Positions 1 to 10,887 of a DNA stretch of 64,000 bases are shown here, piece after piece (the stretch's first letter is position 1; every line of letters starts with the position of its first letter). A program made the translations under genes and the position numbers. The notes below the pieces were generated by a model. It made no database searches. It was not told the DNA's origin and saw only the letters and a program-made list of their open reading frames with translations. The DNA is from Gremmenia infestans (taxonomy: Eukaryota > Ascomycota > Leotiomycetes > Helotiales > Hamatocanthoscyphaceae): the NCBI GenBank assembly GCA_032629725.1, contig JAFEVB010000004.1, positions 1,674,001 to 1,738,000 of the forward strand. Direction: 5' to 3'.

Positions 1-789
1 TTGCGGCGTACCGGCATGATGAATGCTATTTTACCTGGGAATTGGGGAAGAGAAAAATTACCTGGGTTGAACGGAACGCATTATGACGGTCATGTTCTTT
101 CGAAAAATCTTTTCCGACTCGAAAAGGGTTGATGGATGGATGGTTCCCACAGTTAGAAGATCTTGCTTTCATGCATTTCTTGTTTTTTTCTTCAAATTTG
201 CGCGCTCATAGACAAAAGTGGATGGAAATCTCTCGCGGAGTTCACCGGCATGAAACGGGGAACTTTACGGGTTGGTTTTTGATGGGCTCTGTTTTCTCCT
301 TGTTTTCACATCATCTGCGTGTAGCGAAGGCATACCTCTTTCTATAGAAGGAGGGTGATGCTTGAACGCTCAAACGCTGATGGCATACGGAAGTGCTCCT
401 GCCCATTCAGGCAAGAGGCATATCGTTTATAGCATGGCTAGCATAACGAAAGGACTACAATGACATGTTTCGTGGTGGAAATTATATGGAAAATAGCGGG
501 ATGACTGATAAATATTCCTGAATACAAAGCTGCTCCACAAAAATTCGCGGTTTTATGATGTGACTTTGGATGTGACTTGTATGTATATAGTGCGCTGAAA
601 AGGCAAAAAGGGCAGCATATAAGTTATAATGTGCCAGGTAGAGTGGGACATCATTAAAGTCGATGAATGTAGATGCCGCTTTTTGTGTCCAGATAGGGAA
701 GCACAATAAAGAGCCTAAGGGTTTAGTGATAGACCTTTTGTGAGAAGGCCGAGTTAATCGGCCTCCAGGTTGCTGAGTTGCTATAATAT

Positions 790-951
790 GTTCCGGTTCA
801 TTCTTGAATCTGACATATTTATAACTATGGCCAGTTCAGTCATGAATCTTAGTACAATTTATCACTGAGCTAGGTCACTCGTGAAAGCGCTAAGATTCAT
901 GAATAAACTAGGATATTCATGAATGTGTTAGATTCACGAATGGACCAGAAC
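790..951. repeat. foldback (MITE-like) element 1
   Basis: Inverted repeats of about 25 bp bound a segment of about 162 bp. The left arm (790-814) and the right arm (927-951) match as reverse complements with about four mismatches. Inside, ATTCATGAATCT-type words recur in both orientations at about 836-851 and 889-906, forming a nested second inverted pair. There is no coding capacity. Size, terminal inverted repeats and AT-rich interior fit a non-autonomous DNA transposon or its remnant. I could not identify target-site duplications. Confidence 0.5.
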
Positions 952-1291
952 GAATCTTAAAATCACGTTTCGATTGTTACTATACCTCAAATCCTAACAT
1001 CCACCTAAATATCTCACAGCAACACAGGCCTGCCAAGAACCATTTCACTAGACTCTAAATCAGTAGCTGCTACGAATTCTCACTCAGGGCTAGCGCCATA
1101 TTCAAGTACACTCCAGTACCACTGGCAACTGCTTCATTTCCGCCCCGGGCAGCCTCCTCGATAGGGCAACCATATCGTTCTATCTCGAAATTCACATCCT
1201 ACTAAGAAGCTAATTATCCCAGTGTTGCCCTACTGCTTAGTGCACAGCCATAAAAAGGCTTCACAATCAGACCCGGTGGCGTATCAAAATC

Positions 1292-1485
1292 AACTCCTAT
1301 AGTGTTTTACGACCTCCCTACAAGAGGCCTCCAATGATAACCGCTAATATAAAGAACGGCTCTTAATATCGCCATCGATTTTTAATGTCCCACACCACCT
1401 GGCACATTATAAATCGGTGCCACTATTTCTGTCCACTGCGAGCCAACTTCTTTCGTAGAGGCGGCCGTAAAACACTATAGGAGTT
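1292..1485. repeat. foldback (MITE-like) element 2
   Basis: A perfect 20-bp inverted repeat (AACTCCTATAGTGTTTTACG at 1,292-1,311 and its exact reverse complement at 1,466-1,485) bounds a segment of 194 bp. Weaker complementarity continues inward for roughly ten more bases. The interior has no open frame. This is the structure of a miniature inverted-repeat transposable element. No flanking duplication is obvious, so an internally derived hairpin is an alternative. Confidence 0.55.
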
Positions 1486-4247
1486 AATTAATATCAGCAC
1501 TCTTATCTAGAAGCGACGCCGACGGCCGCTATCGTAGGAGGACATAGTAAATCACACGCTTGCTCGGCTATCTTAGTATCCCCTCAATCCATTTTTGGCC
1601 GAGTATTTGCGCGCTATGGTTGCGGGTAAGCTCACGAAGCGGACATCTCCGTTTAAATCGCCTCTTTTTTTTATATCTAACTACTTGGTACACTTCTCTG
1701 AGATTGAGGTTGCAATGTGAGTGGAATCTTTGGACTTTGATACACATATATACCGCCCGATATTCTTAGCTCTTTTGGTATCTCGTCGTAGGTTTGAGGA
1801 TCAGCACCATACTAATCGAGATAATGATAAGTCTCAGCTCCTATTCCTATCTTCCCAGACACCCTGGAAGATTGCAATATCTGAAAGCTAAGAAGCATGA
1901 ATCGACGTGTTGGATGATATATATACCTTTTATACTGTCTTGACTCTACGGACTCATTAGATACTAGTTCTTATAACAGTTTCTCAAATTGTAAACTCGG
2001 ATTCCCGCTTTGGATCTGTAGAAAACAGTAATCGGCGCTCCTCAATACCACTTATCAATCTTCACCAACGTTCCAGCCCACGTCAATCCGGGAAGCATAT
2101 CAATCAGAAAAAGTAACGGAATTGGAGCCATGGTCCAAGGGAGGTCCAACAGACTTGGAGTTTTGCAAAGTAGACCAACGACAAACAGTATCATAACAAC
2201 CGATATAGATAGAGTGAAAGTTGCCAGCGTATTCAAAGGGATTTGAGTCCCAACCTAAACGGCAAATTCACCATTACTAACATGTCCTTCAAAGGCAGCG
2301 ACAAAGTCGTCAAATGTAATACTAGGAATATGCCTAGCAACGAGATGACATGGCAGCCCTTCGCCACTGCCGCCAGGACTACACAGCTGAATTGAATGTT
2401 CTTGCAAGGTTTCAACAGAAAGGCATGTAGTTGGGTGCCTAGACGAACTCAGAAGCGGGTATAGATTTGGCCAAGTGGCCACCTCAGATCAAAATACACT
2501 CGAGAAGAAAAGTAGGTTGGGTAAGTTATGGGTAGTGGGACGTTTTGGCATTGACGAATCATCATAGTGGCAAGGGGAATAGACTGGTTGCGAATATTGT
2601 CACTGTTACTAGATAGGCGGCGGGGTCGCTGGATATGTTTGCTGGCCTGGAAGCTTTCGGAAAGATAAAGTGAGTGGCGAAGAGATGGGATACTAATTGG
2701 GGCATACATTATCTCTGGCGCTTGGAGGAGCAGGGCTGGAAGAGGGGTGGGTTATGTATGTCTTTCGGGCGTTGAGAATCTGCTTATATATTAAACATTT
2801 AAATTTTCTAATAGGCATATACGGAGTAGATATATAATCACGATAAACCTTTCTGACTTTGAGCTTCGAGGCCTGCGGTTCAATTTCCACTGAAGTAATT
2901 ACCACCGAGATCAACGAAGTAAATATTGTAATATGAAGGAGTTGTGTCGCCAAATAACTGGCTGTCCTTTTGAGGAGGTATGAAGAGACACTCCGAACAA
3001 AACCAAGCTGAAAGAATATGACGGAACAACACGACGATAAGGTTTCGACACTTGAAATTGAGGAGGGATAAACGATACTCCGTACAAACATAAAGAGTGC
3101 CAAGACATCAACAAACACTGTCCGATGGCGCTGATGACCGAGATATGGGATTTTGCTTCGGTAACTTACCCTAATGAAGCCGAAAGATTTGAAGACTCGG
3201 CAGGCATATCTCGTTCATCGTGAGATAAGCCAGGCAAACAGGCAAGATCTAGGCTTCACGAATTATTGACGGTAAAGACCCAGATTCTCAGTAGTGGGGT
3301 CTAGTGCTCGTTGCTCGATCTTTCCATATGTCGAGATATTAGGAGCATCTATCGTGATTTGTGAGCCGTTGCGATGTCGGCAAAAAGACAAAAGAATGGC
3401 TCGCGCTCGATTTGTCAAGTAGTGGATATTTCGCGTGTCCCAGCAGATGCGAGTCCGTTTCTTCCGCCTCATAAAAATGAGGGGGAAAGAAGCGCACAAG
3501 CCAGAGTACAAAGGATGTAAGATGCGATGCTTCATTAGGCCATTCGTCGTGTCATGTGTTTCTTAAAGGAACATCCTTTAGGATGCGACGGGATTTAAGC
3601 TTTGCCAAGCCTCAGGGCAAGTGCAAGGGGGAACTCCTCGGGTGAGATCCGAAAAGAGACCCCTACTTTACTACTTACCCCACCGATGATCGACCCAACG
3701 AATCTTGGAACTACAGTAGAACCAACAAAACACCACTCTCATTGATGCAGTACAGTGCTCCCCTTATCCATTCATAGATCAAGGTATTTCTCCTAGATTT
3801 CTCCGCGTAGATCCGTCCTCGCGCGATTTACTAAGGCGTCGGCGCGACGCGCACATAAAAAGAAAAATCCTTCAACGTAGCCGGACTAGGCCCTTGATCT
3901 AGTACTACAGAGCAATAATAGGCGCCACAAATCACGACACCGCTCTAGCCCATACCAGGCCAGACCCATGAGGGGGGGCGGGGGGCTGTTACCGTGTCGA
4001 GGACTTCCGTGGGTAGAGGTAGTCTGGAAAATGGGATCCCCGATCCGATCCCGTTTATATAGTCGGTGTTTCCCCTCTATTGATCATGAACGATTTCTTG
4101 GGTGAAACCATTCAATTCGATGACCTTGATATTGTTCCCTGTGCCACGGTGACAACAGTGAGTCCAGCTGGACAGTCACACCTCTCCTACCAGACCTGCT
4201 TATAACACCCCATTTCTTCGCTCTACGACCAAAAGAGTTTTGACAAC

Positions 4248-5523
4248 ATGGAGAACACAGTCTCAAATAAAGAGATTGAGCCACAGGTCACGGTAGTTGA
4301 CATAGAAGAAGGCGTTCCCAGATCCCAAAAGTGCAAGACTCGGGTAAGCCGCTTTGGCTCAGTACTGCGGAAGTCGTTCCAACGTAGTAATAAGTCCGAA
4401 GCATCACCATGGCCAAAGCTTGTCAGAAGAACACTGTATCTTCTGACAGTTACACTGTGTCTTGTTGTAATCGGATACGTGTAAGTAGTACATCAACTCC
4501 CAACTTTTGCATCGGCATGGCTCATACCTCAATAGCATCTACCACGCTCTCCTCCTCGCCCTGGTCCGGCGCATCAGTCCACCAGCACCTCCGACCAACG
4601 GGCTGACCGAGATTGTCACTTCTTGGGTAGAGCCGGGAACCGTCACACCAGCGCCCCCATCATGGCTCCCACAATTCAGCCGAGATGTTCAACCCAAAGC
4701 CATCCATTCCCATAATGACTACTGGCGCCGCGTTCCTCTCTTCGATGCACTTGCTTTGGGCATCACGGGCGTAGAAGCCGACTGCCATCTCGTCAATGGT
4801 GAGCTCTATGTTGGACATAGGGTCGTCGACTTGCGCAATAGTCGAACTTTTCGTTCTCTGTACCTCGATCCATTAACTTCCATCTTGACGAATCAGAACG
4901 CTGCCAATGGTGTTGCTTCAGATTCCACCATCAATGGCGTCTGGGATGTCAACAACACCCAAGGGATCGTTCTTATGACAGACCTGAAAACCGAAGGTTT
5001 CACAACTTTGGCTGCTGTGCAAAAACAGCTCGAGCCTTTGCGTCAGAAAGGGTGGCTCACGTACTGGAACGGGACGGCGATTGTACCTGGCCCAATCACA
5101 CATGTGGGGACAGGAAATACGCCCTTTGCAGCAGTCCTGAACTCCAGCTACGGAAATTCCACTTACCGCTCTGTCTTTTTCGACGCACCGCTAGATAACC
5201 TGTCATCAAATCTGTACAATGCGTCGAATTCCTATTATTCCAGTGTTTCCATAAACAAGGTGTTCTCTGGGAAGCGGAAAATTGCCCGCGGTGGGCTTTC
5301 AAAGACTCAGGTGGCGACTGTTAAATCTCAGATCGAGAAAGCTAGTAGTCTGGGGCTGGTATCTAGGTACTGGGATCTTCCTGCGTGGCCTGTGGAAAAG
5401 CGTATGACTGTCTGGGAACAGCTTGAGAGCTTAGGCGTTGGAATGTTGAACGTGGATGCAATCGACGAGGCTACGAGATGGAATTGGAAATGGTGTCACG
5501 TTTTGGGATTAACTTTGTGCTAG
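4248..5523 (+). CDS. AIM6-like PLC-type phosphodiesterase, membrane-anchored
   Basis: Two exons (4248-4480, 4536-5523; 55-bp intron with GTAAGT donor and AATAG acceptor) encode about 406 residues. A charged N-terminal tail is followed by one membrane segment near residues 62-78, then a lumenal or extracellular domain. That domain has the glycerophosphodiester/PLC-like barrel signature: a HSHNDYW motif, then a VEAD pair, then a GH. These are the usual His, Glu/Asp and His of the active site. The arrangement matches the fungal family of 'altered inheritance of mitochondria protein 6'. Its substrate is not known, so only a phosphodiesterase fold can be claimed. The start ATG at 4248 precedes the membrane segment and is the first in frame. 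The gene converges on its downstream neighbour, with 208 bp between stop codons. Confidence 0.8.
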
Positions 5524-5731
5524 AATTCGAGAGCATTGGATGGTGCGTGTTATACCCAGATTTAGATTGGTGTTTTGGGCGTTGGATCTTGCATGACTTA
5601 TGGATGTATGAAATGATGAGGCGCATGGGTTTTCGGTCCTAAAATAACTGATTAACCTCTTATTCAATCTGTGCTTTCTTTGCCGTCCCTTTAACAGCAT
5701 TTGTAAGGTAATGACGCTCAACGTCTTTTGA

Positions 5732-7487
5732 TCACAGATCTCCAAAGATTCTCTTCTCAAGCTCTTCACTTTCAGTGCCCAGCTGCTCGATATTCTCCCT
5801 ACTTAAGAGACCCTGCTCGGAAATATAGTGGTCGATGTATTTCGCGGGCACCCATTCAAAGTATGCATTCTTCACCTTCACGTGGTATCCCAGCTTCTGG
5901 TTCTTCTCGAGTGCGACGACGGCTGAGGTAGGCCATGCATCCATCACCTCGGCTTTATCATTGTACTCGACCTTCAAATGTCCAGCGTCAAAACCAGACC
6001 CCGTGATCTTGTCGGTTTCAAACAAGGCGACAACACTGCACTTCGGATTCAAGGTTTTGGCTACTATCGCGGCGGTAAGACTTCCAATTTTGTTGCTCAC
6101 ATCCCCATTTGGAATGACCTTGTCTCCGCCGAAGATGAGGTAATCCGCATCAGCAACAACAGTAGAAACGCTTGCGTCTGGCACTATCTCGACCTCGAGG
6201 TTGGTATTTGCTCCTGATTGCTCCTCAAGTGTTTTCAAAAGAGTGTTGACAAAGGCGACACCCTCGAACTTGGGACGTGATTCGAGGACAGATAGCTTGA
6301 CAGATAGATTCTGCAAGGCTAGCCTCTCGACTATGGTAGCTAGACTTTGAGTGATGGTCCCGGATGAAGATAAAGTTACTATTTTAGTAATCGCTTCATT
6401 GTCATGTCGGCTCTCCACGAGTTCGGCGAAATGAACAGCGAGACCTTCGAGAGTCTGTTTCTTTGCCTCAATCGTCGCCTTGATAGCCGCCTCTGTACCA
6501 CTTCTAAAAAGTGGCAATAGGACGCCATCAACACCATCAGGCGAAGTAAGATACATCTGGCTAATGTTTTCCAGAGTCCTGAACAAAACCGCTTCGATAG
6601 CAGCACCCATACTCGGCCGCCCATTCTTCGCCAGGTGCCAAGCTCGCCATCTCAGCTCTTTCCAGAATTCTTCGCAAGTACTCAGGCTGGCAAGCTCCCC
6701 GCTTTGGACGGCCTTCAATAGGAGCTCGAGTGATTTCAATGAGAGATCTTTAGCTCCACTCTCATGATCATCGCGCAAGACGACCAGATCCTTCTCAGTC
6801 TCCGGGCTGACCAAAATCCTTGACAGCCCTACCTCCAACTGCGGAACATGGTCCATAGAATCTAACTCTGCTGGCTTGATGAAATGGTATTCTGTGTGCT
6901 CCCACTAGATCATGGGGAATTAGTTATTTCCTATTCAAGAAGGTTTCGGGAGTAGAAGGAACTTATGTTTCCAGTTTAGGAAGTATGTAAGGAGTAGTTG
7001 GAGTACATAAGACGAAACATAATAGAAGGGGGTAGGGTAAAATCAAAGAGCCAGTTTTCCTTACGTCGAACTTGATGGGTTTGGCACCATCTTTCAACTG
7101 CCAGGCAAAGGGGTGGATGGTCCATTCTGTCTTGAGCGCTTCGTCGATCAGGCTGAATGGTTTCCCTTTCCTTAGAAGGAAGATATCGGCATCTGACAAA
7201 GTGGTCTCTTCTAGGATTTCTCGCTTTGCTGCATCTTCTGGACTGGGGTCCGTGGGGTCAATTGAGCCTGAGCAGACGGCCCATTTGCAACTGGTGTCAG
7301 GTGATTTGTCAGTACTTCTCGACTTTGCAATGGGAAGTATGGGATAGAATAGTATTGGAATGACTTACGGATATGTAGAAACTTGTTGGCTTCGCTTGAA
7401 GAGAGCGAATGTGAATCCCGATGGAGATTCTGGAGGGGTGCAAATGAACGAAGATACAACTGCTCGTTGCCGTAAATGAGATACCAT
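5732..7487 (-). CDS. Nudix domain fused to eIF2B-alpha-like (IF-2B) domain
   Basis: Three exons on the minus strand (7487-7369, 7290-7065, 6904-5732) keep frame and give about 505 residues. Residues about 8-140 form a Nudix hydrolase-like domain: an N-terminal strand with VVSSFI, a SGSID glycine turn, and the helix core REILEET, matching the REUxEE part of the Nudix box. The glycine-to-glutamate spacing of the classical box is not met exactly. From about residue 150 the protein is an IF-2B family domain, as in eIF2B alpha/beta/delta subunits and related sugar-phosphate isomerases. It has the LSSSGTI, FGGDKVIPNGDVSNKIGS and C-terminal PAKYID segments. This fusion is known in filamentous fungi, but its substrate is not established. 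It might act in metabolite repair or nucleotide-sugar metabolism rather than translation. The start at 7487 lies just before the Nudix strand; a further upstream start is possible. Confidence 0.8.
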
Positions 7488-8231
7488 ACTGAGATGGATT
7501 CTTCGCGCGTGGCTCACATTGATGCGAAATACCAGTGGTTCTAAAGAACGCAGGCGACGCATAAGTAATGATTTGAGGATCAGATGTTTGGACGTCATCC
7601 ACAAATGAACATCTGATAGTGAACCGCTGCAAGATCACATGATCGAAAAATCTTGGTGATATTATGTAAGCAACCCCCCTTTGTCGCCTGCCAGGTGCTA
7701 CCTTTCATATTCTCTCTTCTCGCTTTCTTTTTTGGCACTTGATTTTCCTGGCTATGAACAATTGCAGCTAAAGAGGCGGTCTGGTTGTAAAGCATCAACA
7801 ACACAGGTTGCTTTAATTATAGAAAAAATGTCTATGAGGCTGGTCTAAGATATGATTATATTCCCTTCGATTTTTACTAGGTGGTTTCTCCGTACTTACT
7901 TGTTACTACATATGTTTAGTATTCTCAGAATTATAGCACAGTAATCTAAGTTTAATGCTATACCTATTACAATCACCTAATGGTTTTGTTTCTTGGGTCC
8001 TAGAACTATCCGCTGTTACTCAACCACCTCTTTCGGGGCACTAAGTTCAAAAGCGCACGTCAGAAATCTTTTAAAAACGACAAAAGTCAAGCTAAACAGT
8101 GCCTAGTAATTTTTCTTTTTGCTAGGATGTGATTCAAATTTCTATTGAATCCAAAACTTGGATATGATAAAAACGCACAACTAACAAAAATTGACTTCTT
8201 GAGACCATGAACTTCAGCTTCTATTCTCGCC
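7488..8231. other. divergent intergenic region
   Basis: About 740 bp separate the Nudix-fusion start and the arrestin-like start, which face away from each other. Both promoters must lie here. The sequence is AT-rich and I see no gene, RNA or clear repeat in it. Confidence 0.5.
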
Positions 8232-9347
8232 ATGTCTTCTTTTGGAATAAGACTGGATGGTCACAGCCATGGAAAAGTTTATTACCCCGGTGATATACTA
8301 ACCGGAGTCGTCCATCTGACTGGACCTTTTCGAAACGATCATAGCGTCGTCATATGCGTTGAATTTCGAGGGATCAGTCATTCATCCAGCGCCTTGCACC
8401 CTGGCACGGACTATGGAAAACTGTGCAGCCTCAAAAAAATTCTTGGGGAGGGAGATTACTCTCTGCAAAACCAGGAGCAACGAATATGGGATTTCAAATT
8501 CAGTATCCCGCAATACGCACTCAACCAGAGCAAATACCCGAGCTCGAAAAGCTGGGATTCCCCATTACATTTATTACCACCGACTTGGAGAGCTCCCAAT
8601 ACTACTGGCTCTGATTTTATCAGAAATGAAGTCCTAGCCAAAGTAGAATACGCAGCCTCTGCTTCTTCCTTTTGGCGGGGACAAGTGACCGAACAAAGTG
8701 TGCCAATTTGTTTCCGCAGAAGCACCCCAACAATCAATTATCCCCCTCAAGTCATCGACAAAGTCGTACAAATCACCATGCCGCAACCGGAGAACGAAAC
8801 CCGAAGCTCTTGTACGCAGTTCTCACTCTTAAGCTTCTTCAGAAGGTCTCTGGCAAACATCAATGCCAGAGAGTACGCCACACTACGACTTCATGCACCT
8901 GCAGATATCAGGATTGGCGAGCCACAGACACTCTTCTTGGAACAGTCTGGTGGAGTTGAGAGAGGGTTCGCCACTCCAATGCCGCAGATCAGGCTTCTGA
9001 ACATAGAGCACCGCATCCAGTCGACGATTTGGGTTCGAATACGAGACACCCCGGAATCTAGCCACAAGGCTATAGCATCTGACCTTGTCAGCGGCCTAGA
9101 ACCTCGTCTTACTCCCGTCGCAACTCGAAGATTCACAGCAAATATGATGGGACGGGTATTCGCAGAACGGGAGGTATTGGATTTGGGAAAAGAAATGGGT
9201 GATTTGGTTTTGGATAAGGGCCTGTCACGTAGCTTTGAGTCCTTTGCCATGAGTTTGAGGTACGAGTCAAAGACGACTGTAAGGATTGAAGTTGGCGGAA
9301 AGGAGCAGAGTGTCGTGTTCAAGTATTTCGGCGTCAGAGTTATGTAA
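8232..9347 (+). CDS. arrestin-like N-terminal domain protein
   Basis: A single exon of 371 residues. The N-terminal half follows the arrestin beta-sandwich pattern: a short FGIRLDG strand, a YYPGDILTGVV turn (the usual 'y.pGd.v.G.v' motif), then a VEFRGISH strand and an IWDFKFSIP strand. In fungi such proteins act as adaptors that bring ubiquitin ligases to plasma-membrane transporters. I see no PY motif and no long C-terminal tail, so the protein is shorter than typical ART adaptors. A role as an adaptor is therefore an inference. Neighbours are unrelated. Confidence 0.65.
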   Translation: MSSFGIRLDGHSHGKVYYPGDILTGVVHLTGPFRNDHSVVICVEFRGISHSSSALHPGTDYGKLCSLKKILGEGDYSLQNQEQRIWDFKFSIPQYALNQSKYPSSKSWDSPLHLLPPTWRAPNTTGSDFIRNEVLAKVEYAASASSFWRGQVTEQSVPICFRRSTPTINYPPQVIDKVVQITMPQPENETRSSCTQFSLLSFFRRSLANINAREYATLRLHAPADIRIGEPQTLFLEQSGGVERGFATPMPQIRLLNIEHRIQSTIWVRIRDTPESSHKAIASDLVSGLEPRLTPVATRRFTANMMGRVFAEREVLDLGKEMGDLVLDKGLSRSFESFAMSLRYESKTTVRIEVGGKEQSVVFKYFGVRVM

Positions 9348-9702
9348 ATAAATAAAAAACCCGTCGCAAATATCGCAAAGAAAGCGGAATTAATACAGTC
9401 ATTGGATTATTTCAATTCTATAGAAATTAAGACTGGCACTATTAATATTCTAAGAGCTAGTGAAAAAAGAAATACTTCAACACCGGTAAAATTTGAACAA
9501 TTCCAAGAAAACTGTTTCCTGGACACGAAACCGGACTGTTCTTCTTTCTCTAAATAGAAGAACTCTCAAACTCCTGTCTCTTGGACAAGCGAAGACAATA
9601 CCGGGGTTTCAAGAACATTTCTTCGCGTTCCCACTAGCAAAGTATAAATCGTAGGTCATTTCTCCTGGGTGAACCTGTTGACCTCAATCGTCACAATAGT
9701 AC
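9348..9702. other. convergent intergenic region
   Basis: The 3' flanks of two convergent genes meet here. It is AT-rich with no recognisable feature. Confidence 0.5.
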
Positions 9703-10314
9703 TCAATGACGGTCCGGTGCCCCATTCGAAACAAGAATCCCCCACTCATCCCCACTGTCCTGACAACTCTGCCCCTCAAAGCACTCTGCCGGATTTGCAA
9801 TCACCTGCTTCTCATCCACCTCATTAAACTGCAAATTCCACCGATCCGCCGGGACAGCTTGCCACGTCGGAGTGAATCTATTATCATCACCCCAGGTCCA
9901 AAACTGGGCCGTCTGCGTCTCATCATCGTCGTCCACACACGGCCGTATAGTGATAAAGGCATTCGCGGCGCCTGTGCTCTCTAATGCTAGACAGGCTGTC
10001 GAGTTGTTGGACAGCGGCAGCTTCACAGGATATACGGCTGTGATATTGTCGCTGTCGGGAATTGGGTAGGCGGAGAGGTATGTAGAGTTGCAGGGAGTGA
10101 TATCTACGTGTATTTCCGTGACGTTGGTGTCGGGGTAGACGGCGAGGAGTGAGGCGTTGCCACTTGCTTCTAGCATGCCGAGCTCGCCCTCGAAACTGTA
10201 ATCGGAGGTATAGTACCAAATGTTGCCGTCACCTTGGACGGGATCGCAGGATATTGACGCGGCGCGTGAGAGGGCCGCGAAGGGGAGCAGCGAGGGCAAG
10301 AGTGAGGTACGCAT
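9703..10314 (-). CDS. small secreted glycoprotein of unknown function
   Basis: A single exon of 203 residues. The first 19 or so residues form a signal peptide (basic start, leucine-rich core, small residues before an AASISC cleavage region). The mature part is acidic, has six cysteines that could form three disulfides, and carries five or more N-glycosylation sequons (NAS, NVT, NST, NIT, NNS). No transmembrane segment or GPI signal is evident. I do not recognise a catalytic domain. The layout suits a secreted or wall-associated protein. Cysteine content and size would also fit an effector-type protein, but that is only an inference. Confidence 0.75.
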   Translation of the reverse strand: MRTSLLPSLLPFAALSRAASISCDPVQGDGNIWYYTSDYSFEGELGMLEASGNASLLAVYPDTNVTEIHVDITPCNSTYLSAYPIPDSDNITAVYPVKLPLSNNSTACLALESTGAANAFITIRPCVDDDDETQTAQFWTWGDDNRFTPTWQAVPADRWNLQFNEVDEKQVIANPAECFEGQSCQDSGDEWGILVSNGAPDRH

Positions 10315-10887
10315 TGCTAAAAGGAAAATGGAAATGAGTAGAATAGGAATGATGGATTTGAGAAAGAGTGAAATGGGATATATCCTAATACTAGCTTCGA
10401 GTTACGGCTGTGCGGGGAATTAAAGATCGACATGACGCTAGATTCAGGCACTTGCCGATCGCTACGTCGAACTCCTTTTTTTGAAGCCAGTTTCCTATTC
10501 TGAGCAGCTCAAGCGATCCAAAAGCAGTTAGGCTAGGGGTCATGCACCATAAGAGGCAACTCCACTTCGTACAGACGTACCTCCCGTATACAATTACATG
10601 GATCTAAACCTATAGATTGAAAGGTGATAACAAGTATAGAAATGACTCGAGTAATTGTTAGTCCCTGCAATGCGTAAGCGATACAGTGATTGCATAAATC
10701 AAGAGAGAGAATTGCCACTTAGCAACAGGGTACGTGAAGAATCACACATTATTTCCTTTAGAATTGTTCGTCTCCCGTGGATAGAAAGCAGCAATCTCGC
10801 AAAGGGTATCATGCATCGCGTTCGTATTCGACATTAGAACCCCTGGCTCTATCGTACATAAATACACATCTCATCCATCATCCTCCT
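10315..10887. other. intergenic region
   Basis: About 570 bp without a gene. It contains the promoter of the secreted glycoprotein gene and the 3' flank of the RhoGAP-like gene, whose stop lies at 10888. Nothing else is visible. Confidence 0.5.

Larger units (their letters stand above)
1..4247. other. gene-poor AT-rich region
   Basis: No convincing gene is visible in the first 4.2 kb. Open frames are short, unspliceable into anything I recognise, and compositionally random. A minus-strand frame at 2,042-2,236 is hydrophobic and could look like a membrane segment, but nothing joins it to a credible start. The stretch is A/T-rich with scattered simple runs, which suits old inactivated repeats. 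It contains two foldback elements listed separately. A G-rich run lies at 3,971-3,987. Confidence 0.6.

Noticed and set aside
2042..3118. Cluster of minus-strand frames that might be exons of one gene
   Set aside because: Hydrophobic end at 2,042-2,236 is suggestive, but no consistent splice sites or conserved sequence link the frames.
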